From: Mucilaginibacter sp.
GTDB lineage: Bacteria; Bacteroidota; Bacteroidia; Sphingobacteriales; Sphingobacteriaceae
Length of the DNA: 49,943 nt
Assembly: GCA_028288305.1 (NCBI GenBank)
Contig: JAQBOA010000028.1
Span: forward strand, 1 to 49,943
Direction: 5' to 3'
Position numbers and translations under genes: made by a program
The notes under the pieces: generated by a model
Seen by the model: only the letters and a program-made list of their open reading frames with translations
Told to the model about the DNA's origin: nothing
Databases searched by the model: none
In this document: positions 37,023 through 44,371 of the stretch, in pieces
Position numbering within the stretch: the stretch's first letter is position 1
Layout: the number at the start of each line of letters is the position of its first letter

Positions 37023-38588
37023 TTATAATTGATCAATATGATAGTGATTAAGTAAATTTAACAACACCCCGTTTGTCCAGCCAAAGCCGTCTTGCAGCGG
37101 ATATTCACCCCCGCCGGCCTTTACATCGGTGTCTATAACATTATATTTTTCCATCAGTTTGCCTGTATCATTAAACACCTGAAGATTTGTTTTGATCCAA
37201 TTCTCGGCAATTGAACGTGCCAAACCGGTTTGATGATATTTGTTTAAACCGTCAATTGCCATGTACTGCAAAGGAGCCCAGGCATTTGGACTATCCCATT
37301 GCTGGCCCGAGCGTTTAAGTGTAGTGACCAAACCGCCAGTTTTAAGGAACTTTGTTTTTATCCCTGTGGCTACTTTAAAGGCTTGAGTTGAATCGGCAAT
37401 ATTAAACTCAAGCGGATAAACGCCGGCAAGCGTTTCGTTAGGAGTGGTATGTTTCAGTTTCCAGTTGTAATCCATAAACCATGAATTCTCTGCACTCCAG
37501 CAATATTTCTGTATAGCTTTTTTACGTATTAAGGCTTTTGTTAAATAAACCTGGTACTTATTCTCATTTCCCTGCAAATGATATGATTTAGCTATAGTAA
37601 GCTCAAGGTGATAAATTAAGCAATTTAAATCTATAGGGATAATAAATGTGGTTTGTATAGTTTCCAGTTTGCCGGTTGTATCAAGCCACCTTGTACTGAA
37701 ATCCCATCCCGATTCCGCAGCTGCCCGGATATTCCGATAAAAATCTTCAGTTTTTTGTTTGGTCTCCTTTGCGGCATTTACATCTTTTTTAAATGACTCC
37801 TCCCTGGGTTTATCCGATTCGTCCCAATAGCGGTTCAGTATCTCTCCTCCCGGCATACGTACCACATTTCGATAAGCTTGCCCTGGCTCTAATGTCCCTG
37901 CACTGCGCATCCAGAAAGTATATTCTTTTAAAAGTTCAGATTGATATTTTATAAGCACATTATCACCTTCATCTTTTGCCAGTAAATCAATCATCATTGA
38001 AAAAAATGGCGGTTGTGATCTTGTTAAATAATAGGTACGGTTTCCGTTAGGTATAAAACCAAATTTATCTATCAGGTAAGCAAAATTACCAATCATGTTT
38101 TGAATGATCTTTGTTTTATGGCTTTCCTGCAAACCCAGCATGGTAAAGTATGAATCCCAATAATATGTTTCGCGGAACCTGCCTCCCGGAACAATGAAAT
38201 CATTAGGCAGCGGCAGTAACGAAGAATACCGGGAAACTGTATCATGTTTGCGGTAAAGCACTTGCCACAATGTATCGATATGTTTTCGTATACCTGCAGA
38301 AATATCGCTTTTAAATCCATCATTATGTGTACCGGGTATAATAAAATTATCAGATACGAATTTTTTTAGATTGAAATCCGGTTTATCTTTTTGATCATTA
38401 TAATCCTTCATTATAGCCGCCTGATCACGTTTGGGAGTTGCATCAACAAATGTTTTATTATCCGGAAAAATATCTGATAACTGAACAACCTCAAATAATC
38501 CAGGAAATAACTGCCTTGGTGTAAAATATTGTGAATAGGCAGAATTAAAAACAATTAACAACAATAATATTAAAAATATTTTTTTCAT
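37023..38588 (-). CDS. treA: Periplasmic alpha,alpha-trehalase (GH37)
   Basis: A 521-residue exported enzyme that splits trehalose into two glucose units. The signal peptide is KKIFLILLLLIVFNSAYS. Both GH37 signatures are present: PGGRFRETYYWDSY (134-147) and QWDSPNAW (430-437), plus GGGEYPLQDGFGWTNGV (492-508). By comparison with E. coli trehalase (Asp312 and Glu496), Asp296 in SGWDFSTRW is the likely acid and Glu495 the likely base. It lies 123 bp upstream of the DUF6377 regulator on the same strand. Together with GH65 it suggests that the locus handles small alpha-glucosides. A 12-bp palindrome (38638-38649) lies about 50 bp upstream of the start. Confidence 0.93.
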   Translation of the reverse strand: MKKIFLILLLLIVFNSAYSQYFTPRQLFPGLFEVVQLSDIFPDNKTFVDATPKRDQAAIMKDYNDQKDKPDFNLKKFVSDNFIIPGTHNDGFKSDISAGIRKHIDTLWQVLYRKHDTVSRYSSLLPLPNDFIVPGGRFRETYYWDSYFTMLGLQESHKTKIIQNMIGNFAYLIDKFGFIPNGNRTYYLTRSQPPFFSMMIDLLAKDEGDNVLIKYQSELLKEYTFWMRSAGTLEPGQAYRNVVRMPGGEILNRYWDESDKPREESFKKDVNAAKETKQKTEDFYRNIRAAAESGWDFSTRWLDTTGKLETIQTTFIIPIDLNCLIYHLELTIAKSYHLQGNENKYQVYLTKALIRKKAIQKYCWSAENSWFMDYNWKLKHTTPNETLAGVYPLEFNIADSTQAFKVATGIKTKFLKTGGLVTTLKRSGQQWDSPNAWAPLQYMAIDGLNKYHQTGLARSIAENWIKTNLQVFNDTGKLMEKYNVIDTDVKAGGGEYPLQDGFGWTNGVLLNLLNHYHIDQL

Positions 38589-38949
38589 ACTTTATAATTG
38601 GGGATAGGCATTATTGCAGAGCTGCAAAATTTTGAAATTACAATTGTAAGTTCACTATGTTATATACATCTACACACCAAAATAATAAATACATTAAGCT
38701 ATAACCTATTTGTATATACAAAATTTAAGAATAAAATCAAAAAATTTTAAGCAATTACTTGAAAATGAGAGTTATAAAAAATAAATAAATTTGATGATAT
38801 AAATTTTATTTAAATTTCGAATAACAATACATTATAAATTAATGTTATAAAGATTAAGATTTAGGAAATTCACTCCTATAGAAATAAAAATTTCGACCGC
38901 TAAAACAAAATAGACCCAAGGATTTATAATGATATTTGGTATGGTAATT
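38589..38949. other. Intergenic region upstream of trehalase
   Basis: A 361-bp AT-rich stretch without a gene. It holds a perfect 12-bp palindrome TTACAATTGTAA at 38638-38649 and one copy of the recurring motif, on the minus strand ACAAATAGGTTAT (38714-38702), 114 bp before the trehalase start. No promoter match with both elements is visible. Confidence 0.35.
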
Positions 38950-39360
38950 TTATATAAAAACTTTCTTTAACTTTTCCAAATCAAGCGGTTTTATTATATA
39001 ATCATTTATAATATCATAAGACGCAGATTTTATAATATCATTTTTAAATAATGAATAAGTTAAAATATAAATTTTGCACTTACCGTACGGGTCGATATTC
39101 AGATCACTGTATAGTTTTAAAAATTCCCATCCATCTACTATTGGCATACTTAAATCCAGGAATATATAATCGGGTAATAAATTAACATCTTGTTTTTTGA
39201 TTTCGATAAGCTTATCAATAGCATTTTTACCGTTTAAACAAGTGATAATTTCAGATTCCTTCTTGAGCTTTTTAATAAGTTTCTCGCAGATAAAATTACT
39301 CACATACTCATCATCTATAACAAGAATATTAGTATTATTAAGTATATTATCAGATTGCAT
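38950..39360 (-). CDS. Single-domain response regulator (CheY-like receiver)
   Basis: A 136-residue receiver domain with no output domain. Acidic pocket Asp16-Asp17, phospho-acceptor Asp69 in PDYIFLDLSMP, switch Thr101 in YILTYS and conserved Lys124 in IIKPLD are all present, so it should be phosphorylated normally. Members of this kind usually pass phosphate or bind a partner protein. No kinase is adjacent; the nearest are at 44372 and 7220. One copy of the CAAATAGGT motif lies about 95 bp upstream (39462-39453, minus strand). Confidence 0.85.
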   Translation of the reverse strand: MQSDNILNNTNILVIDDEYVSNFICEKLIKKLKKESEIITCLNGKNAIDKLIEIKKQDVNLLPDYIFLDLSMPIVDGWEFLKLYSDLNIDPYGKCKIYILTYSLFKNDIIKSASYDIINDYIIKPLDLEKLKKVFI

Positions 39361-39546
39361 ATTGTTATATTTTATATAGTAACTATTATATAAAGTTATT
39401 GTGTTTTATTATTTCTATAAAGAGTATTACTACGGAAATTGCCTGTGGTTTTTACCTATTTGATTTAAAACGAACAAGTCAATGATTTTTCTTGTAAAAA
39501 TTTAACAATTTTTAAGAATTCATATGGATACTAATAGAATCCTTTA

Positions 39547-39554
39547 TACGTTTG
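39547..39554 (+). promoter_or_regulatory. Possible -7 promoter box for barrel protein gene
   Basis: TACGTTTG matches the Bacteroidota -7 consensus TAnnTTTG exactly and lies 76 bp before the ATG at 39630. I find no TTTG at the expected -33 distance, so confidence is low. Confidence 0.3.
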
Positions 39555-39629
39555 CATTTCCGATGAATATCCATTACATTGGATATATACGTATTTCAAT
39601 ATAAGATCAACAACACCCTGCACTCAAAC

Positions 39630-40367
39630 ATGAAAAAAAACCTTACCATTCTATCAGTAGTTTTAATTACATTAATCTCTTTAAAAGCCAAAGCACAGGA
39701 CGATGTCAACACCCAAGCAAAAAGTTATATCAGTCTTTTTGGCGGGTTATCAAGCCCGTTAAGCAATTTTAGCTCCACAAATTATAGCAATAACAGCGCT
39801 GGATACGCTAAAAAAGGCGTAACCATTGGCTTAGACGGAGCTGATTATTTTTATAAAAATTTAGCCTTTGCCGTAACATTTTCTTACCAGGACCAAGGGG
39901 AATTAAATGCCACAGATGTGCAAAACCTTTCGAATAATTACAATGTCAGCTTTAATAAAAATCAAACTACAATTACAGCTGTTGATCGTTACCAAAACAT
40001 TAACCTGATGGGCGGACCGCAATACTCATTTTTATATAAAAAATTCACGCTCGATCTGAGAGCTTCAGCGGGATTTGTAAAAAGTATTTCAACTCCGTCA
40101 CTTGCAATAGTTTTTGATTATTCCACTAATACAAGTGCGACACTTAACCAGCTTAGTTCATCGGCCTTAGCATTTTCCTACGGAGGCAGTGTTGGTTTGC
40201 GTTACAGCATTGCAGATAATTGGGATATAGGGTTAAGAACGAATTATATTAACTCTAATGGAATAAAAATTGAAAATTCTAACAATCCCGGCACTGTAGG
40301 GCGTTTTGTAACCAAGCAACCAATTACCGAAATTCAAACAACTTTAGGCATTACACTTAAGTTTTAA
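39630..40367 (+). CDS. Exported outer-membrane beta-barrel protein
   Basis: A 245-residue protein with signal peptide KKNLTILSVVLITLISLKAKAQ. The mature part shows repeated amphipathic strands (SYISLFGGLSSPLSNF, VTIGLDGADYFYKNLAFAVT, RASAGFVKSI, SYGGSVGLRYSIADNWDIGL) and ends LGITLKF with a C-terminal Phe, as expected for an eight-stranded or similar barrel. The ATG at 39630 begins the signal; an upstream TTG frame adds a non-signal stretch. Stand-alone gene between a receiver gene and a convergent TMEM175-type gene. Function unknown. Confidence 0.7.
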   Translation: MKKNLTILSVVLITLISLKAKAQDDVNTQAKSYISLFGGLSSPLSNFSSTNYSNNSAGYAKKGVTIGLDGADYFYKNLAFAVTFSYQDQGELNATDVQNLSNNYNVSFNKNQTTITAVDRYQNINLMGGPQYSFLYKKFTLDLRASAGFVKSISTPSLAIVFDYSTNTSATLNQLSSSALAFSYGGSVGLRYSIADNWDIGLRTNYINSNGIKIENSNNPGTVGRFVTKQPITEIQTTLGITLKF

Positions 40368-40372
40368 TGGTG

Positions 40373-40492
40373 GTGGATTAAGTTGATTAAGTGAATTGTT
40401 GATTGAGTTGGAAAATTTGCCTGTTGATTAAGTTAGATTAAGTTAAAAACCAGTTTTTACAAGTTAGTTTAACTCAATCTAACCTGATCAAC
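40373..40492. repeat. Tandem GATTAAGTT units and inverted repeat between convergent genes
   Basis: The gap between two converging genes carries repeated GATTAAGTT-like units (40373-40444). A 22-nt arm at 40423-40444 pairs with one at 40471-40492 (19 of 22 positions, the rest able to wobble on one strand or the other), around a 26-nt spacer that itself holds AAAAAC/GTTTTT. The element could act as a terminator for both genes and looks like a dispersed intergenic repeat. Confidence 0.55.
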
Positions 40493-40498
40493 CTTAAA

Positions 40499-41104
40499 CT
40501 AAAAAGATTTATTTTTTACATGGGAATCCTCACCGACTATCCTTTTCTCTATTCTTTTATCAGGGATAAACCAAATACAGGCAACCACTATGTAAAGTGC
40601 AAAACTTACATTTGAATTGAACCATGAAATAGCAATGGCTACTGCATAGATTAATATGGAAATATTTCCTTTCCAGTCTTTTCCTACTGCTTTGGCTAAT
40701 AATGAATTTTTTCCGTGATGTCTTATAAGTAAAAACATGAGAATTCCATAAGCAATACCATTCATAATGAGCACAATACCATAACAAGTAACAGGCCACC
40801 TTGCAAAATTATTTTCACCCATCCAACCAGTAACAAATGGAATCAGTGAAAGCCAGAAAAGCAAGTGCATGTTAGCCCAAAGTATTGTGCCATTAACAGA
40901 TTCAACCACCTGCATAGTGTGATGATGATTGTTCCAGTAAATCCCTACATAAATAAAACTGAGAACATAACTTAAGAAAATGGGATAAAGCGGTAATAAA
41001 GCCTTTATATCTGAGCCATGAGGGATTTTCAACTCTAAAACCATTATGGTAATAATTATGGCAATTACACCATCGCTGAAAGCTTCTAAACGTCCTTTTT
41101 TCAT
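40499..41104 (-). CDS. TMEM175-type potassium channel family protein (DUF1211)
   Basis: A 201-residue inner-membrane protein with about six helices. The first helix contains RLEAFSDGVIAIIITIMVLE, the RxxxFSD signature of the TMEM175 family, whose bacterial members form potassium-selective channels. A second family mark is SYVLSFIYVGIYWNNHHH. One repeat of six helices is normal for bacteria, which form tetramers. It lies 53 bp before a hairpin that follows the aquaporin gene, and faces the barrel gene at its 3' end. A role in potassium leak or osmotic balance is likely. Confidence 0.88.
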   Translation of the reverse strand: MKKGRLEAFSDGVIAIIITIMVLELKIPHGSDIKALLPLYPIFLSYVLSFIYVGIYWNNHHHTMQVVESVNGTILWANMHLLFWLSLIPFVTGWMGENNFARWPVTCYGIVLIMNGIAYGILMFLLIRHHGKNSLLAKAVGKDWKGNISILIYAVAIAISWFNSNVSFALYIVVACIWFIPDKRIEKRIVGEDSHVKNKSF

Positions 41105-41157
41105 AAATTGTGTATAGATAAACTAAGGCAATTCATTTTAGTTAAAGTACAGAATGA

Positions 41158-41196
41158 CATCTTCGGCCTTAGCCTGGAACGGCAAGGCCGAAGATG
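41158..41196 (-). terminator. Terminator hairpin downstream of aquaporin gene
   Basis: CATCTTCGGCCTT (41158-41170) and AAGGCCGAAGATG (41184-41196) form a perfect 13-bp GC-containing stem, with a further GCC/GGC pairing in the loop. It begins 7 bp after the aquaporin stop codon on the minus strand. The following T content is moderate. Confidence 0.65.
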
Positions 41197-41202
41197 TAAA
41201 AG

Positions 41203-41976
41203 TTATATCCTATTAATAGAAATGTCTTCGTGAACTTCAACCGTTTTCTTTGTGATAGTTTCTTTTTGTTCCATTACTCCTTTCCAAAATCCGGCAGCTG
41301 CCAGCCCGCCAAGAATAGGTGCAACAATAAAGAGCCATAGCTGGCCGAGTGCTTTGCCACCAGCAAATAATGCAGGCCCGAGGCTTCGGGCTGGGTTTAC
41401 AGATGTACCGGTAATTGGTATTACAACGAGGTGAATTAAAGTAAGGGATAAACCGATAGCCAAGCCTGCCATAGCTGGGTTTGCCCGCTTCGCAGTAGCA
41501 CCGTAAATTACCACCAGGAAAAGAAATGTAAATACAGCCTCAGCAATAAAGGCTGATTGCGTTGAATATTTGCCAAGATAGCCTTCTCCCCAGCCGTTTG
41601 CACCCAGCCCATATTCGCCTATGTCAAAACCAGGCCTGCCCGAAGCGATCAAATATAATAAGCCTGATGCGGCAACAGCACCGATGCATTGGGAAATCAC
41701 ATAACCAATGGTATCTTTAAGAGATAACTTACCCGCAGCCAGCATTGAAATAGAAATGGCCGGATTTATATGACAACCAGAAATAGGCCCAATGGCGTAA
41801 GCCATTACAATTACACTAACACCAAATGCCAGAGAAATACCCAATAGCCCAATCCCTGATGGCGGAATATCAGTAGAGTTTGCGCCTGCAATCACCGCAG
41901 CGCCGCAACCAAATAATACAAGGCAAAATGTACCAATAAGTTCAGCAACATACTTTGTAAATGGTTTAGTTTCCAT
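41203..41976 (-). CDS. aqpZ: Aquaporin Z-like water channel
   Basis: A 257-residue MIP-family channel with six membrane helices and two half-helices. The NPA motifs are GCHINPAISI (71-73) and GTSVNPARSL (194-196). The selectivity filter can be read as Phe51, His182, Thr191 and Arg197, with the same spacings as Phe43, His174, Thr183 and Arg189 of E. coli AqpZ. This strongly supports water rather than glycerol transport. The C-terminal tail of about 20 residues is charged. The gene follows a long AT-rich upstream region and ends in a strong hairpin; it is probably transcribed alone. Confidence 0.93.
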   Translation of the reverse strand: METKPFTKYVAELIGTFCLVLFGCGAAVIAGANSTDIPPSGIGLLGISLAFGVSVIVMAYAIGPISGCHINPAISISMLAAGKLSLKDTIGYVISQCIGAVAASGLLYLIASGRPGFDIGEYGLGANGWGEGYLGKYSTQSAFIAEAVFTFLFLVVIYGATAKRANPAMAGLAIGLSLTLIHLVVIPITGTSVNPARSLGPALFAGGKALGQLWLFIVAPILGGLAAAGFWKGVMEQKETITKKTVEVHEDISINRI

Positions 41977-42293
41977 AATTTATTAAATTTAAGTTTAAAA
42001 ATTACTTAAATATATGTATCTATTTATTAATTAAGCTCGATCTTAAATAAGATATAACCAACATTATTGTAAACCAGGTGCAGACTGTTTCATCGATGAG
42101 CAATTAATCAAAACACATAGAACTGAAATCTATTGAGTCCATTCGCTGGAAACGGCATTCTATATCAAAATTCCTAATGATGGAACCGCAATAAGAATTT
42201 TTATTGCCTAATAGAATAAAGGCTTACCCAAGCATTTTATGTTACATAAAAATTTTATCTTGTTTGGTTAATGATGCTATTCCGCCAAGTACT
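41977..42293. other. Intergenic region upstream of aquaporin
   Basis: About 320 bp without a credible gene. It holds a small hairpin GCAATAA/TTATTGC (42188-42207) with no T run. I find no promoter with both Bacteroidota elements for the aquaporin gene. Confidence 0.35.
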
Positions 42294-42325
42294 AAAATAG
42301 TTAAAAGCTTATGTTTTACTATTTT
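42294..42325 (-). terminator. Terminator-like hairpin at end of sigma/barrel operon
   Basis: AAAATAGTTAAAA (42294-42306) pairs with TTTTACTATTTT (42314-42325) with one bulged base around a 7-nt loop. It spans the TAG stop codon of the barrel protein gene (42321-42319) and its A/T-rich arms give a U-rich tail in the minus-strand transcript. Confidence 0.5.
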
Positions 42326-43605
42326 GACAAAGAATTTAAATTCCAGGTTAACCCGACAGCTATACCAGTCGTTTGGAGCCGTACCTGGCCATATCCTAAA
42401 TTTGTTAGCGGAAGTTTTAAATAAGGCTGAAAACTGATACCAACTTTTGAATTAAGCTGACGTTGATAAGTAGCATTAAGATTTAGCACCCCAAAAAAGT
42501 ATTTACCACTGTTGGGCACATTGTAATTTGACGGCCCCGTAACGTAGGAATCGGCATAATTGAATTTATAACTCTCGTTCAACATAATATAGGACGACAA
42601 ACCAGTGCCAATTGATATTTTATTTTGGTGTTTATTGAATAACTGATAATCAATATTTAAAGGAATATCTAACATTCGGCAGTTGGCAGTAACATTTACC
42701 GGGTTTTCCTGGAACTGGTACGGTGTATGATAATTCTGAAATGCCATTGTATATGGTTTAGCAGAATAAAGAACGCCGGTACTTATGGTCAGCTTTCTTA
42801 ACAGGCCTGCTGAAAACAACAAACCGACATTAGTGCCAACCTTACTTTGCTGAAACGATCCAACACCATTTATATCGGGAGCGGCTAAAACACTCAATGC
42901 ATACTGAGGCCGAAATACTTTAGGCTGCTTTATAATATTCTTATTATTTTTAGAATTATCTTCGGGGTTATACCCTGTCTTTTCTAAGTCAAATGAATGA
43001 ACGGGCCTGGCGATTATTGAACTCAGCTCAACAATAGGTCCGCCGCTTACAGCAACCAATGTTTCAGGAAATGGAACACTAGGCACTTCCTTTTTACCCG
43101 AGCCTATGATACCATGGCCGGAATCATTGGAGGGTACTGTAAAATACACTTTGCCATTTGTGCTAATTTTGCCATTATTATGTGCATTGGCGTAATCTGA
43201 AGCACGTGGAGTTGTTTGTTTATTATAGATAGTTTTATGGTTATCTGTAGTTTGATTATCTGCAGTTTTACTATCTGTATTTCGCCGGGTAGTAACGTCG
43301 TTTGTCCCGGTATTTGATCCCTTGTGATTAACACCATTTTTAACCAGGGTTTGAGCATGAGGGCTTTTACCAGAACGTGGAATATTATTTGATTGAAAAG
43401 CCCACCATCCTAAAAACAACAATAATAAAGCGGCAACAGTGCCTAAAATAGGCAGCCAATAAACAATACCCCTGCGCTTTTTATCCTTATCAAGCATTTG
43501 TTCAAGGGCATCCCAATCTTTTTCTTCGTATTGTGCGTGATCCACCGGATCTTCCAGCCCCTTTCTGAAAAAATCATCTAATTCCTTATCCTTGTCTTTA
43601 TTCAT
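42319..43605 (-). CDS. Membrane-anchored protein with C-terminal beta-barrel-like domain, sigma-factor partner
   Basis: A 428-residue protein with an unusual plan. Residues 1-46 are cytosolic, charged and contain EEKDWDALEQMLDKDKKRR. One membrane helix spans about 47-70. A low-complexity Asn/Thr-rich linker runs from about 75 to 150. The last 200 residues look like an outer-membrane barrel (FSAGLLRKLTISTGVLYSAK, CRMLDIPLNIDYQLF, KISIGTGLSSYIML, ending GIAVGLTWNL). Its ATG overlaps the ECF sigma stop by 4 bp (ATGA), the usual position of an anti-sigma gene. The N-terminal stretch could bind the sigma factor while the barrel part sits across the periplasm, but I see no recognised anti-sigma domain. 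Confidence 0.7.
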   Translation of the reverse strand: MNKDKDKELDDFFRKGLEDPVDHAQYEEKDWDALEQMLDKDKKRRGIVYWLPILGTVAALLLLFLGWWAFQSNNIPRSGKSPHAQTLVKNGVNHKGSNTGTNDVTTRRNTDSKTADNQTTDNHKTIYNKQTTPRASDYANAHNNGKISTNGKVYFTVPSNDSGHGIIGSGKKEVPSVPFPETLVAVSGGPIVELSSIIARPVHSFDLEKTGYNPEDNSKNNKNIIKQPKVFRPQYALSVLAAPDINGVGSFQQSKVGTNVGLLFSAGLLRKLTISTGVLYSAKPYTMAFQNYHTPYQFQENPVNVTANCRMLDIPLNIDYQLFNKHQNKISIGTGLSSYIMLNESYKFNYADSYVTGPSNYNVPNSGKYFFGVLNLNATYQRQLNSKVGISFQPYLKLPLTNLGYGQVRLQTTGIAVGLTWNLNSLSK

Positions 43606-44243
43606 TCTTTAATATCTTTATTTAATAATGCGTCATTTATATCTATCCGGTTGACAGCTGCAATGGACGCATTATCTATACTACTATTATAATTAGCAGT
43701 ATTCTCAGACGAATCTGCTTTTAATATCATAAGCTTAAGTTTTTGCCTCGCTTTATGTAAGTTTGATTTTGATGTTCCGGCATTAATATTCAGCATTTCT
43801 GCTATCTCATCATGCGAATAACCTTCAATAGCAAACAGGTTAAATACTGTACGATAAGCATTTGGAAGTTGTTGTATCATCAATAAAAGATCATTGTAGT
43901 TTAAATTTTTATCGGTTAACTCGCCGTCGCTAATATCGTTGGCCTGATCCAGCTCATCCATATAAGTTGTTTTGAGGTTAGCGCGGTAAAAGTCAATAGA
44001 TACATTTATCATAATCTTTCCTAGCCAGGCCTTAAAAGGTATTTCTGTTTTATAGGTATCCAGCCGGTTAAAAACTTTAAAAAAGCCCTGGTTCATTACT
44101 TCTGCAGCAGCATCCCTGTTTCCGGTATATCGCATACATATACCCATGGCAAAGCCATAAAAGGTTTTATACAGCAATTTTTGACATTTTCCGTCCTGCT
44201 CTATACAACCTCTGATGAGTTTATGTAACTCTTCTTCAACCAT
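43602..44243 (-). CDS. ECF subfamily RNA polymerase sigma-70 factor
   Basis: A 213-residue sigma factor. Region 2 covers about residues 20-90 (YGFAMGICMRYTGNRDAAAE, VMNQGFFKVFNRLDTY, PFKAWLGKIMINVSIDFYR). Region 4 covers about 120-175 (LPNAYRTVFNLFAIEGYSHD, EIAEMLNINAGTSKSNLHKA). The C-terminal tail of about 35 residues is Asn/Ser-rich and extra. It is co-transcribed and translationally coupled with the membrane-anchored barrel protein. A strong promoter match lies 72-103 bp upstream of its start. It probably senses an envelope signal through its partner. Confidence 0.92.
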   Translation of the reverse strand: MVEEELHKLIRGCIEQDGKCQKLLYKTFYGFAMGICMRYTGNRDAAAEVMNQGFFKVFNRLDTYKTEIPFKAWLGKIMINVSIDFYRANLKTTYMDELDQANDISDGELTDKNLNYNDLLLMIQQLPNAYRTVFNLFAIEGYSHDEIAEMLNINAGTSKSNLHKARQKLKLMILKADSSENTANYNSSIDNASIAAVNRIDINDALLNKDIKE

Positions 44244-44314
44244 AGGGATTATTGCCAGTTAGCTATTAATACCTTATTAAATTAGTGTATAAAGTTGTTT
44301 ATTAACTATAAAAA

Positions 44315-44346
44315 CAAAGGTACATTTTAACAATCTGGTTATCAAA
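44315..44346 (-). promoter_or_regulatory. Bacteroidota-type promoter of ECF sigma gene
   Basis: On the minus strand TTTG (44346-44343) is followed after 20 bp by TACCTTTG (44322-44315). This fits the Bacteroidota primary sigma consensus TTTG-N19-21-TAnnTTTG in both boxes and spacing. Transcription should start near 44308 and leave a leader of about 65 nt before the ATG at 44243. Confidence 0.65.
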
Positions 44347-44371
44347 TTGTTAATTTCTCAAAAAAAAGAAT

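Noticed and set aside
37020..37031. 12-bp palindrome CAATTATAATTG at the trehalase stop codon as terminator
   Set aside because: A hairpin would have almost no loop and only A/T pairs; it is likely chance in AT-rich DNA.
40373..40492. CRISPR array suggested by repeated GATTAAGTT units
   Set aside because: Units are too short and irregular, spacers are absent and no cas gene is near.
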